Shown piece after piece: positions 6,747-13,961 of a DNA stretch of 13,990 nucleotides. Every line of letters begins with the position of its first letter. The stretch's first letter is position 1. A model generated the notes under the pieces. That model searched no databases and was not told the DNA's origin. It saw nothing but the letters and a program-made list of their open reading frames with translations. This DNA comes from Campylobacteraceae bacterium. GTDB lineage: Bacteria > Campylobacterota > Campylobacteria > Campylobacterales > Sulfurovaceae. Position numbers and translations under genes: made by a program. The stretch lies in NCBI GenBank assembly GCA_027056615.1, contig JALUKJ010000092.1, positions 1-13,990 of the forward strand, read 5' to 3'.

Positions 6747-7979
6747 TTACCAATCAATAGATTGAATTTTTCCACTTTGCATTGAGAAAAGTGCACTCTG
6801 CTTTGTCGCCAAATTCATATAACCTATCGAATTTCTTCCACCATTTTGCTTAATGTATAAAATCACCTTCCCATTAGTAGAGAAACGTGGTAAAACATTC
6901 CGTCCATTAGAAGTTAGAGGTCTTACATAAGAGCTATTTATTGAACCTAAATAGATATTTGTGGAACCACCCTCTTTTACAGAATAGAGTATATTTTGCC
7001 CAAAAGCATCACAAGAACTATTGTTGTTTCCATAATGAGCAACTAAAGAGACTGAACGTGAACCAATTGATTTAAGATAAATATTTGCTCGTCCAATTCG
7101 GTTAGATACAAAAACTATTTGACTCTCATCCCCAATATACTTTCCATTAACATCAATACCTGAAAATGTTGTTAAACGCTTTTTTGAACCATTAAGAACA
7201 TTTAATTCATAAATATCTGGTTGACCATTAGGTGCCATAGTCAAAAGTACTCTAGTTCCATCAGCACTTACATCTGAAGCAACTAACATACCTTGTGAAG
7301 CAATAATTTTTTTACGAGAACCACTACTCATATCTACCTTATAAAGTGTTGGAATTAAATTATTATAAGAGGTATAATAGAAAGCACTCTGATTGGGATT
7401 TGCCCATTTTGGAAAAAGATTAAGTCCTCCACGTAAAATAACAGAAGCAAAATTTAAAGTATAATCAGCAATCCAAATTTCACTTCTACTTGAACCTACA
7501 TATTTGGAAAAGAGAATATTACGCTTCATCCAAGAGATATCATCATATCCTAATACTTTATTTATCTCCACAATTCCATTATGAGATAAAAAAGGATAAC
7601 GTGACATATCATTAACAGAGTAGTTATTTTGATAGACCATTAAACCATCTGCTACTCTAATAAGTTTCAGATTGAGTGTTGTACCAGTTGTACCATATCG
7701 GTATCTTAATACATATTCTCTATCATGTAAATCAATTGGTACCATAGGGTCATTAAAGTCTCCTCGCCTTAACTGCTTATCAACCATAAAATGCCCACTC
7801 ATCTGTAAATCATTTACTAAAATTTTAAACATTTTAGAGTGATTTACCGTACTGCCTGCTGTTGCTGTATCTTCAATCAAAGATAGTGTTGCTTTAGAAG
7901 AAACATCTTTTTCAATATCTAACACAGCATCAAAAGAGAAAAGTTTTATTGTTAGAAAGAAAAACAATAGATATCTCAT
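6747..7979 (-). CDS. tolB: Tol-Pal system periplasmic protein TolB
   Basis: A 410-residue periplasmic TolB. A short hydrophobic signal (MRYLLFFFLTIKLFSFDA) is followed by the mixed alpha/beta N-terminal domain (about 28-140; KMFKILVNDLQMSGHFMV, then YVLRYRYGTTGTTLNLKLIRVADGLMVYQ). A six-bladed beta-propeller fills the rest, with blade repeats such as SRSEIWIADY, SADGTRVLLTMAPNGQPDIYELNVLNGSKKRLT, GDESQIVFVSNRIGRANIYLKSI and FSTNGKVILYIKQNGGRNSIGYMNL. TolB shuttles between TolA and Pal. An AAAAGGA ribosome site precedes the ATG. The 71-base gap to tolA holds a promoter-like sequence, so tolB-pal-cpoB may have independent transcription. Confidence 0.95.
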   Translation of the reverse strand: MRYLLFFFLTIKLFSFDAVLDIEKDVSSKATLSLIEDTATAGSTVNHSKMFKILVNDLQMSGHFMVDKQLRRGDFNDPMVPIDLHDREYVLRYRYGTTGTTLNLKLIRVADGLMVYQNNYSVNDMSRYPFLSHNGIVEINKVLGYDDISWMKRNILFSKYVGSSRSEIWIADYTLNFASVILRGGLNLFPKWANPNQSAFYYTSYNNLIPTLYKVDMSSGSRKKIIASQGMLVASDVSADGTRVLLTMAPNGQPDIYELNVLNGSKKRLTTFSGIDVNGKYIGDESQIVFVSNRIGRANIYLKSIGSRSVSLVAHYGNNNSSCDAFGQNILYSVKEGGSTNIYLGSINSSYVRPLTSNGRNVLPRFSTNGKVILYIKQNGGRNSIGYMNLATKQSALFSMQSGKIQSIDW

Positions 7980-8026
7980 ACTTATCCTTTTTTTTAATTT
8001 AATTTCTAATTATCTTATATTATTGT

Positions 8027-8054
8027 ATTATAATTGTGCTAAATTTATCCTCAA
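8027..8054 (-). promoter_or_regulatory. Candidate internal promoter of tolB-pal-cpoB
   Basis: On the minus strand TTGAGG (8054-8049) and TATAAT (8032-8027) are 16 bases apart. The -35 box overlaps the TGA stop of tolA. Transcription would start near 8019, leaving a leader of about 40 bases with the tolB ribosome site. This is the best -35/-10 pair in the window. Confidence 0.45.
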
Positions 8055-8995
8055 TGTACCCTAAATCTAACTTGAATAGAGTACGGTGTACTCTTTTTAT
8101 GTCTACCAAGCCCTATTCTATTTAAAGTATCAAGATAACGTGTTAGACTTGTTCTCATACTACCACTAACACCTGAAGTAGTATATCTAAATTTTCCACT
8201 GTTATATATAGTAAGATTAACAGTCACAAATTGACCTTTCATACCTACAGGGTTCCAGTTATTCATGTGTCTTTTTACTCTTGCAATATAAGCATTTTCA
8301 ATTCCCTTATCTCTGTTGGCATTAGAGAGGTGACCACTTTGATGAGTTGCTTTAATTCTATCTGTTATAGACATATTATGCTTAATAGAATTTGGTTCTT
8401 TAGCAGGTCTTGAATGCTTCGTTGGTTGAATATGTTTAGGTACCTTTTTTACAGGTCTTTTAGTACTAACTGATGAAAATAGGTCTTTAGCTGTTTTTTT
8501 AGGTACTTTTTTTATAGGATTTTTTTTCTTTGGTATCTTTTTTTTCGGTCTCTTAACAATAACCTTTTTTACCTTTTTAGGCGTAACTTTTTTTGGTATC
8601 TTCTTTTTTGGAGCTATTTTTTTAGGCACAACTTTTTTAGGAATAGTTTTTTTCGGAATAACTTTTTTGGGTTTTGGTTTAGGAATAGGTTTAGTAGCTC
8701 TTTTTATTTTTTTATGTGTAATTTTTTTAGGAGTATTCTTCTTAACAATATGCTTTTTAATATGAGGAATAATTTTATGTATAGGTACAGGATTTTTAGA
8801 TATTGATTTTTTTGAACTTTTATTAAAAACTGTTTTATTACTATTGACAAGCGTCACTGTAACTCTACCAGAATTTTTCTCAACATAATTTTTAGCTTTT
8901 ACTTTATGAATATTATAAAAAAATAGCACCATAAAGATGATACTTAAATAGATAGCTAAAGCTACAAAACCTGAAAGTATCTTTCCACGATTCAT
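8051..8995 (-). CDS. tolA: TolA/TonB-like energy-coupling protein with Lys/Pro linker
   Basis: A 314-residue inner-membrane protein with one N-terminal membrane anchor (about 8-28), a long lysine/proline-rich linker (about 68-190) and a C-terminal globular domain (about 228-314) of the TolA-III/TonB type: IENAYIARVKRHMNNWNP, FVTVNLTIYNSGKFRYTTSG, STPYSIQVRFRV. By place (just before tolB) and shape it should be the TolA equivalent that spans the periplasm to TolB and Pal. The open frame reaches an earlier ATG at 9073, but AAGGGA (9001-9006) sits at the right distance from the ATG at 8993-8995. A TG-T-TATAGT extended -10 (9027-9035) would start the message downstream of the earlier ATG. The usual partner genes tolQ/tolR (exbB/exbD) are not upstream, so the motor must be encoded elsewhere. 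The TolA name rests on context; a TonB role is possible. Confidence 0.8.
   Translation of the reverse strand: MNRGKILSGFVALAIYLSIIFMVLFFYNIHKVKAKNYVEKNSGRVTVTLVNSNKTVFNKSSKKSISKNPVPIHKIIPHIKKHIVKKNTPKKITHKKIKRATKPIPKPKPKKVIPKKTIPKKVVPKKIAPKKKIPKKVTPKKVKKVIVKRPKKKIPKKKNPIKKVPKKTAKDLFSSVSTKRPVKKVPKHIQPTKHSRPAKEPNSIKHNMSITDRIKATHQSGHLSNANRDKGIENAYIARVKRHMNNWNPVGMKGQFVTVNLTIYNSGKFRYTTSGVSGSMRTSLTRYLDTLNRIGLGRHKKSTPYSIQVRFRVH
8492..8734 (-). repeat. Imperfect tandem pentapeptide-coding repeat in tolA
   Basis: Residues about 88-168 of the TolA-like protein repeat the pattern P-K-K-x-x (TPKKI, IPKPKPKKV, IPKKT, IPKKV, VPKKI, APKKK, IPKKV, TPKKV). In DNA this appears as repeated 15-base units built around CTTTTTT and GG on the plus strand. 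Such Lys/Pro spacers form stiff extended rods across the periplasm in TonB-like proteins. The repeat is prone to length change. Confidence 0.7.
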
Positions 8996-9026
8996 ATATT
9001 TCCCTTTTTCAATTCTTTCAACCCTA

Positions 9027-9035
9027 ACTATAACA
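9027..9035 (-). promoter_or_regulatory. Extended -10 promoter of the tol operon
   Basis: TG-T-TATAGT on the minus strand matches an extended -10 box. It gives a start near 9020 and a leader of about 25 bases with AAGGGA before the ATG at 8995. This is the choice that makes 8995 the tolA start. Confidence 0.4.
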
Positions 9036-9094
9036 TTAATTAGTGTAATAAAAGCATAAGATAGTTTATCCAAAAAAGTTATAAATGTTACAAT

Positions 9095-9111
9095 GTAAAT
9101 ATAATATTTAC
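9095..9111. promoter_or_regulatory. Perfect 8-bp inverted repeat in the tolA/DUF302 divergent region
   Basis: GTAAATAT, a central A, ATATTTAC is a perfect palindrome midway between the two divergent genes. TTAC (88-91 of the 9000s) and GTAA form a second small inverted repeat overlapping its left edge. A dimeric regulator could bind here, but AT-rich DNA makes such palindromes by chance. Confidence 0.25.
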
Positions 9112-9142
9112 CTATTTAATCTCAATTTAAATTAACTATCTC

Positions 9143-9148
9143 TATAAT
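9143..9148 (+). promoter_or_regulatory. -10 box of the DUF302 gene
   Basis: TATAAT lies 30 bases before the ATG. A transcript starting near 9155 would include the AAAGGA ribosome site at 9168-9173. No recognisable -35 box. Confidence 0.4.
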
Positions 9149-9178
9149 GTATAAATAAAAATTTTCCAAAGGAATAAA

Positions 9179-9772
9179 ATGAAGTTATTAAAAGGTATTT
9201 TTACCATTATTGGTTTTCTTGTAGTTGCAGGACTACTTTTTGTAGGAGTTAAGTATGGTTCAAGTTTAGGTAAAATGGATGGTCAAGCACTTGGTCTATA
9301 CATGAATATGGCAGATAAAGTTCTTACAACAGGTGACCCTGCTAAGGGTATGATAATTAAAAGAAAACTAATTATCCCAGAAGATACAACCAAAGAGGAA
9401 GCAATTGAAAATGCTAAAGAGATTATGGATGAGATTGCTGACGAGCATGGACTTGCAAAAGTAGATGAAAAAACTATGCCTCGTGATGGTAAGTTTATGA
9501 AAGATGGTGGACTCTATACACATATCCGTTCATACTGTTCTCCAAGTATTGCTGATATTTTCCTCTCTTACTCTGGTGAATTTGTAGGGTTTATGCCATG
9601 TAGAGTTGGTATTGTAGAAGATAAAAATGGTGATATTTGGCTATATACAATGGATCTAGATATGATGATTCATGGTGGACATGTACTTCCTCCAAAACTT
9701 CTTGAGTATGCAAATACAGTAAAAGAAGCAATGGAACAGATGATTGAAAAAGGTGCAGCAGGAGAAGAGTAA
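9179..9772 (+). CDS. Membrane-anchored DUF302-domain protein
   Basis: A 197-residue protein with an N-terminal membrane segment (KGIFTIIGFLVVAGLLFVGV, about 5-24) that would tether a periplasmic domain. The C-terminal half matches the DUF302 pattern: RSYCSPSIADIFLSYSGEFVGFMPCRVGIVEDKNGDIWLYTMDL (about 117-160), with the C120 and L/MPC-R (C141) positions typical of that family. DUF302 proteins are common in sulfur- and metal-handling bacteria, but no reaction is established for this type, so I give none. AAAGGA, five bases before the ATG, supports the start. It stands alone: the tol operon is divergent and the MoxR operon convergent. A perfect stem-loop follows its stop. Confidence 0.75.
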   Translation: MKLLKGIFTIIGFLVVAGLLFVGVKYGSSLGKMDGQALGLYMNMADKVLTTGDPAKGMIIKRKLIIPEDTTKEEAIENAKEIMDEIADEHGLAKVDEKTMPRDGKFMKDGGLYTHIRSYCSPSIADIFLSYSGEFVGFMPCRVGIVEDKNGDIWLYTMDLDMMIHGGHVLPPKLLEYANTVKEAMEQMIEKGAAGEE

Positions 9773-9784
9773 TCTTGCTTCTAT

Positions 9785-9808
9785 ATATCCCATCTCTTGA
9801 TGGGATAT
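9785..9808. terminator. Stem-loop between the convergent DUF302 and MoxR genes
   Basis: ATATCCCATC (9785-9794), the loop TCTT, and GATGGGATAT (9799-9808) make a perfect 10-bp hairpin 13 bases after the DUF302 stop. The following sequence (CTTAATAATC) lacks a solid T run, so termination may be weak or the hairpin may protect 3' ends of both convergent transcripts. Confidence 0.55.
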
Positions 9809-9861
9809 CTTAATAATCTCTCAACACTTATTGTAATTTTAACCTAAATTATAAGAGTAGC

Positions 9862-10863
9862 TTAAATCAACAAATAAGCAAACTCATCAACCCACTCTTC
9901 CCAAATAGTTGAATTCTCAACATTTATTTTGTTTTGTTGCATATCTTTAACAAGCATAACCGAAAACTCTTTTGGTAGTGTTAAAGAGAATTTTATGGCG
10001 TTATCTATCTTCTCTTTAGTAGAGTCTTGTTTTATATTACTTATTACACCTGATATAAGTGCAAATAACACTTGACTCTCATGCTCTATTTCTATCTCTT
10101 CACCCTTTAAAAGTTTATCTATATTTGGTAATCGGTTCATTACTTTTCTAAAGCTCATAAAAGCTGTAGCACTCTCATTTCCAACTGCTCCTGATACTAT
10201 CTCCATTAAAAGTTCATCATCTACATGTGAACTTAAAACTCTATGAACATACTCCCAAGAGCGAGGTGTAGGAAACGATTTCTCATTTTTAGATGGGTCA
10301 AATTCAAAAAGTTTACTCTGGTCATAGTGTAAAAAAGCAATAATAGAACTGTTAATACCATGACCATAAGCCCACCCTTTCCAATCTTCAAAGCTCACTT
10401 CCATATTTAGGTGAACAAAACGGTTTGCCAAAGGTGGCGGCATTCGGTAGACTACACCTCTGTCACTCTCATTGTTACCAGCTGCTACTATGCTCCACCC
10501 TTTAGGTAATTCATACTCCCCTACTTTTCTGTCAAGTACCAACTGATAAGCAGAAGCCTGAACCGATGGTGGAGCTGTGTTAATTTCATCTAAAAATAGA
10601 ACCCCTTTTGAGCTTTTATCTTTTGGTAAAAAACTAGGACTAGCCCAAACAGCCTCATTATGCTCTTGGTCAAAAAAAGGAATCCCTTTTAAATCGGTTG
10701 GGTCAAGTAAAGAGAGTCTCAAATCGACAAACTCTAACCCTTTATCTAATGCAATTTGCTTTACTATTGATGACTTCCCAATACCAGGGCTACCCCAAAC
10801 AAAAACAGGTATCTTTCCCTCAATTAAACTACTTAAACTTCTACTTAATGCTTCTGCTCTCAT
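9862..10863 (-). CDS. MoxR-type AAA+ ATPase
   Basis: A 333-residue AAA+ ATPase of the MoxR/RavA kind, which assemble into rings and act as chaperones for maturation of complexes. The Walker A motif is GSPGIGKS (24-31), Walker B VLFLDE (88-93) and sensor 1 AAGNN (127-131); the arginine finger is R148 in PPLANRF. A helical lid region with PTPRSWEYV follows in the middle. MoxR genes are usually next to a VWA-domain partner; none is visible here, as the upstream genes are an esterase and a channel. GGGGAG, five bases before the ATG, is a strong ribosome site. It is the last gene of the minus-strand operon, 41 bases after the esterase; a TATAAT at 10891-10896 could give it separate transcription. 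The client is unknown. Confidence 0.88.
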   Translation of the reverse strand: MRAEALSRSLSSLIEGKIPVFVWGSPGIGKSSIVKQIALDKGLEFVDLRLSLLDPTDLKGIPFFDQEHNEAVWASPSFLPKDKSSKGVLFLDEINTAPPSVQASAYQLVLDRKVGEYELPKGWSIVAAGNNESDRGVVYRMPPPLANRFVHLNMEVSFEDWKGWAYGHGINSSIIAFLHYDQSKLFEFDPSKNEKSFPTPRSWEYVHRVLSSHVDDELLMEIVSGAVGNESATAFMSFRKVMNRLPNIDKLLKGEEIEIEHESQVLFALISGVISNIKQDSTKEKIDNAIKFSLTLPKEFSVMLVKDMQQNKINVENSTIWEEWVDEFAYLLI

Positions 10864-10904
10864 ACATACTCCCCAACATACTTTTTTATGATTATATATT
10901 TATT

Positions 10905-11465
10905 TCAATGTGAAAAGTTTTTTATAGTACCAAAATATCTTTCAATTCCATCAAAAGGATGTGTGCCACCCTCCTCTACTATACTCTTAGCATTAGGTAA
11001 TTTACCTAATGCCTCTCTATAGTCTAAAATATCATCACCTCTCTGTAATAATAAAAGGTATTTTCCATTTTGAACCTCATTTACCCTATAATTCAACAAC
11101 ATATCAACATGACTTTCACTCCATTCAAAATGTGTATTGTCATAATAGTTTTTTACCATACCATCTAATGATAACATACGTCTCAAAGTATTAGGAGAAT
11201 CAATAGCAGGGTTAATAAGTACAGATTTTAGTCCATACTTCTCTGCTAAATAGATGCTATAAAATCCACCCAAAGAAGAGCCAATAAGCATTACCTCATC
11301 ATCATAAGATTCAATCAACTGTTCAAGTGTATCTATTGCTAATTCAGGTACATAAGATAGAGAGGGAGAAATAAAAGGTATATTTTCACTTTTAAAATAC
11401 TCTTTAAAGAGTAGAGCTTTTCCACCTTTGCCTGAACTTCCAAAACCATGTATATAAATTATCAT
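10905..11465 (-). CDS. YqiA-like alpha/beta-hydrolase (esterase)
   Basis: A 186-residue small alpha/beta-hydrolase of the YqiA/UPF0227 type. It begins with the oxyanion-strand motif MIIYIHGFGSSGKG. The nucleophile is S64 in the elbow GSSLGG, the acid probably D144 in QRGDDILDY, and the base H169 in GGTHPFDG. Family members hydrolyse short acyl esters and thioesters; the natural substrate is unknown. Its ATG overlaps the TGA of the channel gene upstream (ATGA, 4 bases), so translation is probably coupled. The protein has no signal peptide and should be cytosolic. Confidence 0.85.
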   Translation of the reverse strand: MIIYIHGFGSSGKGGKALLFKEYFKSENIPFISPSLSYVPELAIDTLEQLIESYDDEVMLIGSSLGGFYSIYLAEKYGLKSVLINPAIDSPNTLRRMLSLDGMVKNYYDNTHFEWSESHVDMLLNYRVNEVQNGKYLLLLQRGDDILDYREALGKLPNAKSIVEEGGTHPFDGIERYFGTIKNFSH

Positions 11466-13174
11466 TTTATACCCTTATTTTTGTAGGCTAAGCTAAAAAA
11501 TCTTCTTAAAATAGGATTCTCTTTCTCTTTTCCATATTTAGCATAATGCAATTCATAGATATTTGAGGCAATCAACTCTATCTCTTCCAAGCTCTCCTTC
11601 GTACAAGCAAAGAGGATTTTGTCACCAACTTGTAGGTTGATATTAATTGGTAAGAGTATCTCTTCTCCATCTCTATAGAGTAGTAGAGGTAAAGCATGAT
11701 TACGCTTTTCTCTATTTTCTAAGGAACACAAAAGAACATCTATCTCAATTTCTTCTCCTTTTAATAACTCATGGTAAAGAGCATAAGTAGTATTTTCTTT
11801 AACATCTATCCTTTTTAAAAGAGGATTAACATCTACTTGATTTTTTAATAGATTAATAAGAGATTTTGTCCAATTCTCTTTTTGTCTTAGTATTAATTTT
11901 AAAAAACGATGTTTTAGAGGGTTTGCAAGTGCCATTGAGGCTTTGTTAATATAAATCTGCTCAATTACAAAAAGCCAATCTATATTGGCAGCTTGAAAAA
12001 CACTCACCTCTTGCATAGTATTCTCTCTAGCAATAATATATATGTCAGGGTTAAGTTTTTTTGCTGTAATGACTATAGAGAGGTTATCAATATCATTATT
12101 TGTACCTACAATTAAACCTGCTGACTCTTTAATACCAACATCAAGAAGTATATCTTTGTCATCAGGATTAGCACGTATAAAACTCCCATCTTCTATCATC
12201 GTATGATGTGCCAAACGTTTTGCATCAATAAAAACATGTTCAATTCCATATTTATTAAACTTTGTTTGTAAGGCTTTTCCAAAACGCCCATAACCACAAA
12301 TAAGATATTTACCAGCTGGTAGATAGAGGGGCTTTTCACTTAAATCACTATTGCCATAAATCCAATTTTCAAGCACAAGAGTATGAGGTGAGCGTAAAGC
12401 AACATCAACCCTTTTTGCAAATACTTCAAATGGATTAATAACCTTAGCAATGTCAGTATCTAAAATACTTTTTGAAATTTCATCATTGGTTGATTTCGCA
12501 ATCACTTTAACATTTGGATTTAGAAATTTAGTCAAAATTGAGATACGAAAGTTATGCTCTTCATTATCAAAAAGTGCAATAATACCCTTACAGTTACTTC
12601 GTAAAATCCCTGCATCATGTAGTGTTTCAGTTAGAAGTGCATTCCCTACCATAACAGGAACATCATGCTTCATCTCCTCTAACATAAAAAAGTTTATCTT
12701 ATCTTCATCATCATCAATAAGTACTACTTCTATATTTGCTGTGTGTAATTTCTTAATAATTTCAGCATTAACATGAGTATAGCCCAATACAATAACAAAA
12801 TCATCTTCTATGGCTTGAACATTTTTCCTAAAGCGATTTCGCATTACTTCAAACTTAAGGGTTTTGTCAGTTACAGCAGAGACTAAAGCCCCCAAACCAT
12901 AAAACCACCCTACAACAGTTATATAGATACAAAAAGAGACCCAAAGTTTCTGCTCATAGGTAAAGGCATAGGGAGATTCACCAAAACCAATAGTTGAAGC
13001 CATGTAAGAGACAAAATAGAAAGCATCAAAAAAACTAAGATGATATACATTGCCTTTGTCGTCCATACCTGGAATGAGAACCATCCCCAACATGGCAACC
13101 GAATAGGTAACAATAATAACAAGAAGAGGTGTTCTTAACTTCTGTAAAATAATCCAAAGTGCATTATTATTCAC
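11462..13174 (-). CDS. Two-TM potassium channel-like protein with two RCK (TrkA-N) domains
   Basis: A 570-residue inner-membrane protein. Two membrane helices (about 15-35 and 77-101) flank a pore loop with the filter sequence STIGFGES (60-67), a variant of TVGYGD. The first RCK/TrkA-N domain begins at FVIVLGYTHVNAEII (about 126-140). A second, better-kept Rossmann motif is YLICGYGRFGKAL (290-302), followed by VFIDAKR. The last ~100 residues resemble TrkA-C (LPININLQVGDKILFACT). Such proteins form ligand-gated potassium channels. The start is GTG (13172-13174) with AAGG upstream and only four bases after the preceding stop, so it is in an operon with the small membrane protein. The GF in place of GY and the E in place of D in the filter occur in bacterial channels; selectivity is inferred, not shown. 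Confidence 0.88.
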   Translation of the reverse strand: MNNNALWIILQKLRTPLLVIIVTYSVAMLGMVLIPGMDDKGNVYHLSFFDAFYFVSYMASTIGFGESPYAFTYEQKLWVSFCIYITVVGWFYGLGALVSAVTDKTLKFEVMRNRFRKNVQAIEDDFVIVLGYTHVNAEIIKKLHTANIEVVLIDDDEDKINFFMLEEMKHDVPVMVGNALLTETLHDAGILRSNCKGIIALFDNEEHNFRISILTKFLNPNVKVIAKSTNDEISKSILDTDIAKVINPFEVFAKRVDVALRSPHTLVLENWIYGNSDLSEKPLYLPAGKYLICGYGRFGKALQTKFNKYGIEHVFIDAKRLAHHTMIEDGSFIRANPDDKDILLDVGIKESAGLIVGTNNDIDNLSIVITAKKLNPDIYIIARENTMQEVSVFQAANIDWLFVIEQIYINKASMALANPLKHRFLKLILRQKENWTKSLINLLKNQVDVNPLLKRIDVKENTTYALYHELLKGEEIEIDVLLCSLENREKRNHALPLLLYRDGEEILLPININLQVGDKILFACTKESLEEIELIASNIYELHYAKYGKEKENPILRRFFSLAYKNKGIK

Positions 13175-13178
13175 TAGA

Positions 13179-13556
13179 TTACCTTTTTGACTTTAATGTT
13201 TCACCTATATAGAGTATAACAGAGGTAATATTAGCCAACAACGCACCACCTGAAAGAGAGATAATTGCCGCAAAAGCTTCAACATCTACAATGGAAAGGT
13301 ACTCTGTAACTGTCCAAACAGTTACAGCAGCGATGAGTTGTATATCAGCTACCAAACTTGTAGCCAAGAGTACAGCACCTAACTGTGTTTTATCACCAAT
13401 CTTTAAAATAGTAGATATAAGACTAACAACCAATGCCATAAAGAGTTCATAAACACTATGCAGTTCAGGGTTATCTATATCCCCATAAAAAAACCCAAAA
13501 TTAATAGTCATTGCTAAAATAAAGAAAAAACCTGAGATTACCTTGTCTAAATTCAT
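13179..13556 (-). CDS. Small integral membrane protein, DUF6394-like
   Basis: A 125-residue hydrophobic protein with about four membrane segments: GFFFILAMTINFGFFYG (9-25), YELFMALVVSLISTIL (36-51), GAVLLATSLVADIQLIAAVTVW (60-81) and AAIISLSGGALLANITSVILYIG (95-117). It resembles a conserved uncharacterised family of the phylum that I remember as DUF6394; the name is from memory and not certain. AGGAC upstream of the ATG and a TGCTATAAT promoter make the start clear. It is the first gene of the operon and sits four bases before the channel gene, so an accessory role for the channel is a reasonable guess only. Confidence 0.7.
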   Translation of the reverse strand: MNLDKVISGFFFILAMTINFGFFYGDIDNPELHSVYELFMALVVSLISTILKIGDKTQLGAVLLATSLVADIQLIAAVTVWTVTEYLSIVDVEAFAAIISLSGGALLANITSVILYIGETLKSKR

Positions 13557-13585
13557 TTAATTGTCCTCGTTGAAATAAGTTTAAA

Positions 13586-13594
13586 ATTATAGCA
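13586..13594 (-). promoter_or_regulatory. Extended -10 promoter of the membrane protein-channel-esterase-MoxR operon
   Basis: TG-C-TATAAT on the minus strand is a perfect extended -10 box just downstream of the RND stop codon. Transcription would begin near 13579, with a leader of about 23 bases carrying the AGGAC ribosome site. It lies outside the IS element, so the operon should remain expressed after the insertion. Confidence 0.6.
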
Positions 13595-13601
13595 TAATGT
13601 T

Positions 13602-13808
13602 TTAGTCTTTTTTCATAACCATAAGATAAACATAAGGAATAACAATCAAAGTCAAAATAGCCGAACTAACAACCCCACCAATCATCGGTGCAACAATACG
13701 TTGCATCACCTCACTTCCAACTCCACTAATATACATAATTGGTAACAATCCACCCAAAATAGCAAAAACCGTCATAAGTTTAGGACGTACTCTTAAAACT
13801 GCTCCCTT
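13602..13808 (-). pseudogene. 3' remnant of a heavy-metal RND efflux pump gene (CusA/CzcA type), cut by an IS
   Basis: The minus strand reads [40 protein letters not shown] and [20 protein letters not shown], ending in YLMVMKKD and a TAA at 13602-13604. This is the C-terminal end of an HME-RND inner-membrane transporter, which is normally over 1,000 residues; here only about 68 codons remain. Homology stops abruptly at the GGG of the KGA codons (13804-13806); beyond it the frame reaches a stop within ten codons and the sequence becomes non-coding IS end DNA. The rest of the pump may lie on the other side of the IS element outside the window. With no start, the remnant is not expected to be functional. 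Confidence 0.88.
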
Positions 13809-13946
13809 TTGTTTTTTAGAATATTATATCTTTGATTATTGAAACTAAGGATAAGTTGTTGAGTTTATTTCTAAATTTTAAAATCAAATCTCTAATAAAA
13901 GGGTTAATTAACTGCTACAATATATCTATTATTTCCTATAAAATTA

Positions 13947-13955
13947 TGATATAAT
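13947..13955 (+). promoter_or_regulatory. Extended -10 promoter of IS607 tnpA
   Basis: TGATATAAT is a perfect extended -10 box (identical to the one before the helicase gene). It ends only six bases before the ATG, so transcription would begin at or next to the start codon. Confidence 0.55.
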
Positions 13956-13961
13956 ATCATT

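Noticed and set aside
8996..9073. 26-codon N-terminal extension of tolA from the ATG at 9073, or a tolR/exbD remnant there
   Set aside because: The ATG at 8995 has a good ribosome site and a promoter box lies inside the extension. The extension (MDKLSYAFITL...) does not resemble an ExbD/TolR C-terminus in any frame.
12919..13122. Second minus-strand frame inside the channel gene's membrane region
   Set aside because: The hydrophobic shadow peptide comes from the frame-shifted pore region; the RCK channel frame explains the DNA.
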